Source: an uncultured Collinsella sp.
Lineage (GTDB): Bacteria > Actinomycetota > Coriobacteriia > Coriobacteriales > Coriobacteriaceae
Assembly: GCA_900756945.1 (NCBI GenBank)
Contig: CAAELZ010000034.1
Location: 1-64,000, forward strand
Reading direction: 5' to 3'
Length of the DNA stretch: 64,000 bases
Part shown: positions 58,943 through 64,000 of the stretch, one piece after another
Layout: each line of letters starts with the position of its first letter
Numbering within the stretch: position 1 is the first letter of the stretch
Notes under the pieces: generated by a model
What the model was told of the DNA's origin: nothing
Databases searched by the model: none
The model's input: the letters and a program-made list of their open reading frames with translations, nothing else
Made by a program: the position numbers and the translations under genes

Positions 58943-59057
58943 CAAATGGGACAGGCAGGCGCCGCGGGGATTCGTGTCCTCGCGGCGCTGTACTATGTGT
59001 TGGACTTGAATTTGCGCAGGGCCAGAGCCTTTGTGCACGATAACGAAAGGAGGTTGC

Positions 59058-60509
59058 GTGGCAGGTTGGAATCTAACCGGCAATGCCGTTTCCGCCGAGT
59101 TCGACGGTTCGGACGAGCAGGAGCGTAAGGAGCTCAGCGTGAGCCAGGCGGTAGAGATCGCCGCCGGTGCGCTCGATGCCATTCCGCAGCTGAGTGTCCT
59201 GGGCGAGGTCACGGGTTTCCGTGGTCCCAACGCCCGAAGCGGCCACTGTTACTTCCAGATTAAAGACGACTCGGCCGCCGTCGACTGCATCATCTGGAAG
59301 GGCGCCTACCTTAAGCGTACCTTCGATCTGCGTGACGGCATGCAGGTGAGCTTTAAGGGCAGCTTCAATCTCTATAAGGCCACGGGCCGCATGAGCTTTG
59401 TCGCTCGCTCGTTTTCGCTGGCGGGGGAGGGTCTGCTGCGTCAACAGGTGGCGCAGTTGGCCGAAAAGCTACGCCGCGAGGGACTGATGGACGAGTCCCG
59501 CAAACGCCGCATTCCGGTGTTTTGCTCACGCGTGGCGGTCGTCACCTCGCTTTCCGGTGCGGTAATCGACGACGTCAAGCGTACGCTGCGCCGTCGCAAC
59601 CCGCTCGTCGAGCTTGTCTGCGTGGGCGCCAAGGTTCAAGGCGAGGGTGCGCCGGCCGAGCTCATTGAGGGCTTGCGCCGCGCCGCTTCCATTACGCCGG
59701 CGCCCGACTGTATTTTGCTGGTGCGCGGCGGCGGCTCCTTCGAGGACCTCATGACCTTCAACGACGAGGAGCTTGCCCGTGCGGTGGCAGCCTGTCCCGT
59801 GCCCGTGGTGACGGGTATTGGCCATGAGCCCGATACCTCGATTTGCGACATGGTGAGCGACCGACGCGCCTCCACGCCCACGGCGGCGGCAGAATCGGTG
59901 GCGCCGGCCATGACGGAGTTGGCCGATGTGCTCGAGACGCGCCATCAGCGTCTGGGTGCCGCGATGGCTTCGATGATTGGGTCGGCCCAGGTCGACCTGG
60001 AGATGCTCGATCAGCGCGGTCGCCGTGCCTGGGATACCTATACGGCTCGCTTGGGCGATGCGCTCGATGCGGCTGCGTGTCGCCCGTGCCTCAACGACCC
60101 CACATTTATGGTCGAGCGTCGCGAATCGGAGCTTGCCCTGACGGCCGATCGCCTGTCGGGCGCCATAGTACGCTCAGTCGGGGTCTTCCGCTCCAACTTC
60201 GAGCGTCTGCCCGAGCGCTCGATCGCAAGCACCTCAGGGCTCGACGGCAAACGCCATGCGCTCACGCTTGCGAGTTCCCGTCTGGAGCATCAGGGACGTT
60301 CGATGCTTAGCAAACCCGCATCCGACCTGGGCCGTGCGGCAGCCTCGCTCGATGCCCTGTCGCCGCTCAAGGTGCTTGCCCGCGGCTATTCCATCGCGTA
60401 CAGCGATGATGGGGTTGCTACGAGCGTCAAGACCTTTAAGCCTGGCGACGCCATCCGCGTGCGCATGGCAGACGGTAACGTGTCGGCAACGGTCGATGCG
60501 GTCGAGTAG
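59058..60509 (+). CDS. xseA: exodeoxyribonuclease VII large subunit
   Basis: A 483-residue nuclease subunit. The N-terminal OB fold has 'VLGEVTGFRGPNARSGHCYFQIKDD' in landmarks (GHCYFQIKDD, VDCIIWKG). The catalytic domain has 'VAVVTSLSGAVIDDVKRTLRRRNP', 'LLVRGGGSFEDLMTFNDE' and 'VTGIGHEPDTSICDMVSDRRASTPTAAAE' (in parts). A coiled coil and 'ARGYSIAYSDDG' end it. It degrades single-stranded DNA in repair. The GTG at 59058 follows AAAGGAGG. It is 42 bases ahead of xseB. Confidence 0.96.
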   Translation: MAGWNLTGNAVSAEFDGSDEQERKELSVSQAVEIAAGALDAIPQLSVLGEVTGFRGPNARSGHCYFQIKDDSAAVDCIIWKGAYLKRTFDLRDGMQVSFKGSFNLYKATGRMSFVARSFSLAGEGLLRQQVAQLAEKLRREGLMDESRKRRIPVFCSRVAVVTSLSGAVIDDVKRTLRRRNPLVELVCVGAKVQGEGAPAELIEGLRRAASITPAPDCILLVRGGGSFEDLMTFNDEELARAVAACPVPVVTGIGHEPDTSICDMVSDRRASTPTAAAESVAPAMTELADVLETRHQRLGAAMASMIGSAQVDLEMLDQRGRRAWDTYTARLGDALDAAACRPCLNDPTFMVERRESELALTADRLSGAIVRSVGVFRSNFERLPERSIASTSGLDGKRHALTLASSRLEHQGRSMLSKPASDLGRAAASLDALSPLKVLARGYSIAYSDDGVATSVKTFKPGDAIRVRMADGNVSATVDAVE

Positions 60510-60551
60510 GCCGCGTTTCATAGTGATAGACCCTTAGGAAAGGAAACAGAT

Positions 60552-60818
60552 ATGGCAGAGAAGACCCCGGTAGAGCAGCTTACGTACAAGCAGGCCTCGC
60601 AGGAGCTGGAGCTCATCATCCGCAGCCTGGAGTCGGGCGATATGGAGCTTGAGGAGTCGCTCGAGAGCTACACCCGCGGCGTCGAGCTCCTCAAAAGCCT
60701 GCGCACCCGCCTGTCCAATGCCGAGCAGAAGGTCTCGGTGCTCCTTAAGGACGTCGACGGCAACGACGTGCTCGCCGACGGCGAGGCCGCCAACACCGAT
60801 GATAACCTTTCGTTCTAA
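60552..60818 (+). CDS. xseB: exodeoxyribonuclease VII small subunit
   Basis: An 88-residue helical protein: 'LTYKQASQELELIIRSLESGDMELEESLESYTRGVELLKSLRTRL' in family landmarks (LELIIRSLESG, LEESLESYTRGVELL). It decorates the XseA coiled coil. AGGAAAC lies ahead of the ATG. Confidence 0.95.
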   Translation: MAEKTPVEQLTYKQASQELELIIRSLESGDMELEESLESYTRGVELLKSLRTRLSNAEQKVSVLLKDVDGNDVLADGEAANTDDNLSF

Positions 60819-60867
60819 GCATCTCGACCAAATATAATTACCTTGGTCTGTAAGAAAGGAACCAGCT

Positions 60868-61203
60868 ATGTGCGATTGCATCTTCTGTAAAATTGCCAAC
60901 CACGAGATCCCCTCGACCGTTGTCTATGAGGACGACCAGGTCATCGCCTTCGACGACCTTAACCCCCAGGCGCCGGTCCACACGCTCGTGATCCCTAAGA
61001 AGCACTACAGCGACATCGCCGACAACGTACCCGCCGAGACCATGGGCGCCATGGCTCACGCCATCCAGGAGGTCGCCAAGGCCAAGGGACTGGAGGACGG
61101 TTTCCGCGTCATTTCCAACAAGGGTGTCAACGCTGGCCAGACCGTCATGCACTTCCATATGCACGTCCTCGGCGGCAAAAACCTGGGCGAGAACCTCATC
61201 TGA
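60868..61203 (+). CDS. HIT-family protein (Hint-like nucleotide hydrolase)
   Basis: A 111-residue histidine-triad protein. 'CIFCKIANHEIPS' carries the zinc-type cysteines, 'YEDDQVIAFDDLNPQAPVHTLVIPKKHY' (in parts) the family core, and 'HFHMHVLGG' the HxHxH triad near residue 95. It hydrolyses adenosine phosphoramidates such as AMP-lysine. AGAAAGGA lies upstream, as for many strongly expressed genes here. Confidence 0.95.
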   Translation: MCDCIFCKIANHEIPSTVVYEDDQVIAFDDLNPQAPVHTLVIPKKHYSDIADNVPAETMGAMAHAIQEVAKAKGLEDGFRVISNKGVNAGQTVMHFHMHVLGGKNLGENLI

Positions 61204-61244
61204 GGACGCGTAGCCCGTCGACTTGGCTGCCTTTGGAGTAATCT

Positions 61245-62135
61245 ATGCAGCTTTCTCAACTCGAATACCTTCAAGCGGTAGCGAACTATGGCGGCGTGCG
61301 CAAAGCAGCTCGCGCCGTTCATGTGAGTCCGCAGGCTGTTTCGTCGGCAATCAAAAAGTTGGAATCTGAGTATCAGATTGTTTTGCTCGACCGATCGGCG
61401 GGGGAGGCTGTTTTGTCTCCGGCTGGTAGAGAATTTGCGCGTCGTGCACGCGTGATCCTGGCACAAGTCGACGATCTCAAAAAGTACGCTCAATCGAGGG
61501 GCGACGGCGTCTCGCCCGATGGCCACTTTCGTCTTTACGCCCCCTGCCTTCATGGACGGGGGCGCCTTTTTGCCGAAAACTGGTATGACTCGTTTGAACG
61601 CTCGCGCCTTCAGATTCATCTTGATGTGTGGCATCAGCCAACGGCTACATGCTTTGAATCACTTATACTTGGAATATCGGACGCGGCTATCTCGTTTGAG
61701 GAACCACGGGACAGCGTCCTTTCTTCAAAATATTTGGGTGAAAAGGAGCTCAAGGTTCTTTCATGCCCAGCGGGTCATCAATCTGTGGGCGCCATGACCA
61801 TTCGCGAGTTACTGGGCGGCAGGCTCGCTGTTCCCATTAATTTGTCACCCTGTCTCAATGCAATCAATCAATGTCCCGAAGCCCAGCTCGTCAATTTTCG
61901 CTTCCGTGATGTTGAATACGGAAACAGGGCTCAGACTGAGTTTCTTCAAGCCGGGGGATTGATATTGAGTTTGTCTGGGTCCTCTCTCGCATCGGATGGG
62001 TCAGAAGTGAGTGAGTGCTCCATTGAAGGTTCGCGTGATGTAACCTTGCCTATCTACTTTTGCTATCGGCAAAATTCCTGGACTGATCGACACCAGACGG
62101 TTTTTCTGCACCTATTGCGTCATCTTGCTTCGTGA
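61245..62135 (+). CDS. LysR-family transcriptional regulator
   Basis: A 296-residue regulator. The N-terminal helix-turn-helix ('LEYLQAVANYGGVRKAARAVHVSPQAVSSAIKKLE' in parts: GGVRKAARAVHVSPQAVS) is followed by a linker helix and a periplasmic-binding-like effector domain from about residue 90. Codon use is less biased than upstream genes. It probably controls the MFS gene that follows; an inverted repeat CGTCAA-N7-TTGACG lies between them. Confidence 0.9.
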   Translation: MQLSQLEYLQAVANYGGVRKAARAVHVSPQAVSSAIKKLESEYQIVLLDRSAGEAVLSPAGREFARRARVILAQVDDLKKYAQSRGDGVSPDGHFRLYAPCLHGRGRLFAENWYDSFERSRLQIHLDVWHQPTATCFESLILGISDAAISFEEPRDSVLSSKYLGEKELKVLSCPAGHQSVGAMTIRELLGGRLAVPINLSPCLNAINQCPEAQLVNFRFRDVEYGNRAQTEFLQAGGLILSLSGSSLASDGSEVSECSIEGSRDVTLPIYFCYRQNSWTDRHQTVFLHLLRHLAS

Positions 62136-62153
62136 AATTAATTGGCTTCGAGA

Positions 62154-62172
62154 CGTCAAGTGATTATTGACG
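62154..62172. promoter_or_regulatory. inverted repeat CGTCAA-N7-TTGACG
   Basis: Perfect 6-bp arms between the LysR and MFS genes, of the dyad type bound by LysR proteins. It lies about 85 bases ahead of the transporter start. Confidence 0.45.
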
Positions 62173-62254
62173 CCTTGTAACACATAGCTGACAGCTTTGC
62201 CCTCATGCTTTTCCAAGATTCCGATTTAGATTGCTGACTCTTGGAGGGCGGAGC

Positions 62255-63415
62255 ATGAAAAACCGTACGGTTTTGTTTTATATGACGTTCGTTTTTCTGC
62301 CGAACTTCAGCACCATCTTGTATTTTCTAACTGTCTACCTTGAGTTCGTCGGGCTTTCGATGGTAGCGATTTCTAGCATGATGATTGCATATCAAGTGAG
62401 CAAGTTCATCCTCGAAGTTCCCACTGGCTATATTGCTGATAGGTTTGGACGAAAGACTGGCGGTCTCGTTGGCGTTGTGGGAATGCTTGGATACTACGCC
62501 GCCCTGCTTCTCGTCCGTTCTCCTCTGCTTTTAATCGGCGCGTTTGCTCTCAAAGGTTTTGCCGTTGCATGTGTGAGCGGATCCATAGAAGCGATTTACA
62601 TTGACAGCGTCTCTCAGGACCAGCTCGTAAGACTTAATGTCGTTGAGCGATTTGTTTTCTATGCCTCTTATGCCATCTCCGCTTGTGTGGGCGGTTTCAT
62701 TTCGTCCGTCGGTGCATACCTCATTGGTCTTTCGGCAGATATCATCGCAATGGTGTTGACGTTGGTTGTCGTTGTCTGCATTCCTGAGATGCGAAGAGGG
62801 GGCACTGCGGCGACACCTGAGCGTGGGATTGGCCCGAAGATGATCGGTGCCGCTATTGCCTGTAGTGGCGTTCTTCGGTCAGCGTTTATCATGGACTGTT
62901 CTCAGGCATTTGCCTTCGTCGCCCTGGAAGACTTTTTCTCACTGTTGCTTGCAGGCCGCGGAATGAATGCCGTCGCTTCGGGCGTGACCATTGCGGTCCA
63001 GCTCCTTGCCTCCGCCTCCATAGGGTTTATTGTTCCCAGTGTGATTGCTCGTGTCGACAAGGGCCGTTTTGCGCGTATTTGCGGCATCATTCGCTTAGTA
63101 TTGACAGCTTTGTTTTTGATTCCCCTTACTCCGGTTAATTTGCTGCCCGTGTTCTATGTGCTGCAGACGGTTGCGTACTCGTTGTTTGCCCCAATCAAAT
63201 ACTCAATTTTTCAAAATGCTGCCGATTCTTCGATGCGCTGTTCACTGATTTCGGTTCAAAGCCAGATGGTGGCGGCGGGTGCCGTTCTTTTCTATCTGCT
63301 CAACGCTGTGTTGAGTAGCGTTGCGGGCATTCGAGTCGTATTGCTTGTTGCGCTCGGGATTTCTTCTTTGGTGTATATCCCCGCGCTATTTCGCCTTACA
63401 AGTCAAAGGCCATGA
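62255..63415 (+). CDS. MFS transporter
   Basis: A 386-residue protein with about 12 membrane helices. The motif-A-like 'GYIADRFGRKTGGLVG' sits between helices 2 and 3 ('LEVPTGYIADRFGRK'), typical of drug or metabolite exporters of the major facilitator superfamily. GGAGGGCGGAG lies ahead of the ATG at 62255. Substrate unknown; the LysR neighbour suggests inducible export. Confidence 0.88.
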   Translation: MKNRTVLFYMTFVFLPNFSTILYFLTVYLEFVGLSMVAISSMMIAYQVSKFILEVPTGYIADRFGRKTGGLVGVVGMLGYYAALLLVRSPLLLIGAFALKGFAVACVSGSIEAIYIDSVSQDQLVRLNVVERFVFYASYAISACVGGFISSVGAYLIGLSADIIAMVLTLVVVVCIPEMRRGGTAATPERGIGPKMIGAAIACSGVLRSAFIMDCSQAFAFVALEDFFSLLLAGRGMNAVASGVTIAVQLLASASIGFIVPSVIARVDKGRFARICGIIRLVLTALFLIPLTPVNLLPVFYVLQTVAYSLFAPIKYSIFQNAADSSMRCSLISVQSQMVAAGAVLFYLLNAVLSSVAGIRVVLLVALGISSLVYIPALFRLTSQRP

Positions 63416-63448
63416 GTATTTGGGTACCGATAACTTATATATCAACGC

Positions 63449-63482
63449 AATAAACCCGAGCGCGAGGGCGTTTGGGTTTATT
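63449..63482 (+). terminator. terminator after the MFS gene
   Basis: AATAAACCC (63449-63457) pairs with GGGTTTATT (63474-63482); the AT-rich base provides the T-tract. Confidence 0.7.
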
Positions 63483-63535
63483 ATTGAAGCGTATGTAACC
63501 TGGCGGCGCCACACCGCCTGTTAGTAGGGAGACAC

Positions 63536-64000
63536 ATGAACGTTCTGGTCGTCAACGCAGGATCTTCGACCCTTAAGTATCAGGTCATCGATACCAAGTC
63601 CCACAAGGTGTCCGCAAAGGGCTCCTGCGAGCGCGTCTGCTTTACCGGCGGTACCTTCACCCACGCTGCCAACGGCTCCAAGAAGGTGACCGAGAACATT
63701 GAGTTCCCCGACCACAAGGTCGCCATCGAGGTCGTCCTGAAGGACCTCGAGGCCAACGGCGTCAAGATCGAGGGCATCGGCCACCGTATCGTTCAGGGCG
63801 GTTGGTACTTTGGCGATTCCTCCCTCGTCGACGAGGATGTCCTTGCCAAGATCCGCGAGGTCGCTCCGCTTGCTCCGTTGCACAACAACCCCGAGGCCAA
63901 CGTTATCGAGTTCTGCCTGGAGCAGTATCCCGACCTGCCCAACGTCACGGTCTATGACACCGCTTTCCACTTCAACATGCCCGAGGTCGCCAAGACTTAC
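63536..64000 (+). CDS. ackA: acetate kinase, N-terminal part (runs off the window)
   Basis: The first 155 codons are present and the frame is open at the window end. 'MNVLVVNAGSSTLKYQVID' (shown as VLVVNAGSST, the phosphate-1 loop with the catalytic Asn) and 'GIGHRIVQGG' (family VGHRVVHGG) identify acetate kinase, which makes ATP from acetyl phosphate in fermentation. 'HNNPEANVIEF' and 'FHFNMP', of the family PLHNPxN and FHxTMP boxes, follow. TAGGGAGA precedes the ATG. Strong codon bias. Confidence 0.95.
   Translation, partial: MNVLVVNAGSSTLKYQVIDTKSHKVSAKGSCERVCFTGGTFTHAANGSKKVTENIEFPDHKVAIEVVLKDLEANGVKIEGIGHRIVQGGWYFGDSSLVDEDVLAKIREVAPLAPLHNNPEANVIEFCLEQYPDLPNVTVYDTAFHFNMPEVAKTY

Overview
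The window looks like a chromosomal segment of a gut Coriobacteriia bacterium, most probably Collinsella. The reasons are a high-GC, GC3-rich codon style with some GTG starts, Gram-positive cell-surface anchors (LPxxG/LPxTG), a YolD plus Y-family polymerase pair, ECF transport, lactate dehydrogenase and acetate kinase fermentation genes, and a fructoselysine-type (frl) gene set. This assignment is inferred from gene content only; there is no rRNA or tRNA in the window. No prophage, CRISPR array or complete insertion sequence was seen. Nearly all genes are ordinary and closely packed. The unusual material is in the intergenic DNA and in one catabolic island. Layout: 0-9 kb holds a sortase-anchored beta-propeller-like surface protein, a YolD-polymerase pair under tandem LexA-like boxes, a truncated iron-alcohol-dehydrogenase-like gene, pgi and two HAD phosphatases. 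9.2-20.6 kb is a catabolic island: GntR/UTRA regulator, YfcC-type transporter, amidohydrolase, FrlC-like epimerase, FrlB-like SIS deglycase, two FrlD-like PfkB kinases, a second amidohydrolase homologue, YjbQ, a BtpA/SgcQ TIM-barrel protein and an FGGY kinase. 20.7-23.7 kb holds TatD, TcdA, a probable SOS-controlled type I toxin-antitoxin locus (28-residue hydrophobic peptide plus antisense RNA) and an ArsR-SdpI pair. 23.9-35.2 kb holds ettA, two low-complexity proteins, nadE, an aminotransferase, ldh, a DUF2974-type protein and a nucleoid-associated protein. 35.4-40.8 kb is the lysine/diaminopimelate block: a lysine riboswitch drives a fused lysA-dapA, then dapB and dapH, with a divergent M20 deacetylase-type gene. 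40.8-47.4 kb is an accessory patch: higBA under two LexA-like boxes, a lipoprotein with a Shine-Dalgarno-sequestering hairpin, an HTH protein, a Ser/Thr kinase, and a DUF4143-type ATPase preceded by four phased 23-bp repeats and flanked by a decayed copy of the next gene's 3' end. 47.7-53.5 kb holds a D-aspartate-ligase-like ATP-grasp protein with an Asp/Glu racemase, then an ECF transporter whose S component follows a tryptophan-rich leader peptide and attenuator. 53.6-64 kb holds a wall-anchored C69 dipeptidase, a lipid kinase with a 30-residue membrane peptide, RNase D, a YugP protease, xseAB, a HIT protein, a LysR-MFS pair and the start of ackA. How the genes work together: the island should import and phosphorylate a glycated (Amadori-type) substrate and cleave it to glucose-6-phosphate, which pgi (same window) takes into glycolysis, with ldh and ackA as fermentation exits. 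The lys/dap block makes DAP and lysine under lysine feedback. LexA-like boxes recur at three damage- or toxin-related loci, suggesting one SOS circuit. The most novel candidate is a dispersed ~140-bp structured element present three times (25588-25727, 35330-35468, partial at 52582-52682). Its stems covary while its internal-loop sequences stay fixed. Several other short palindromic repeat families share the same intergenic spaces.
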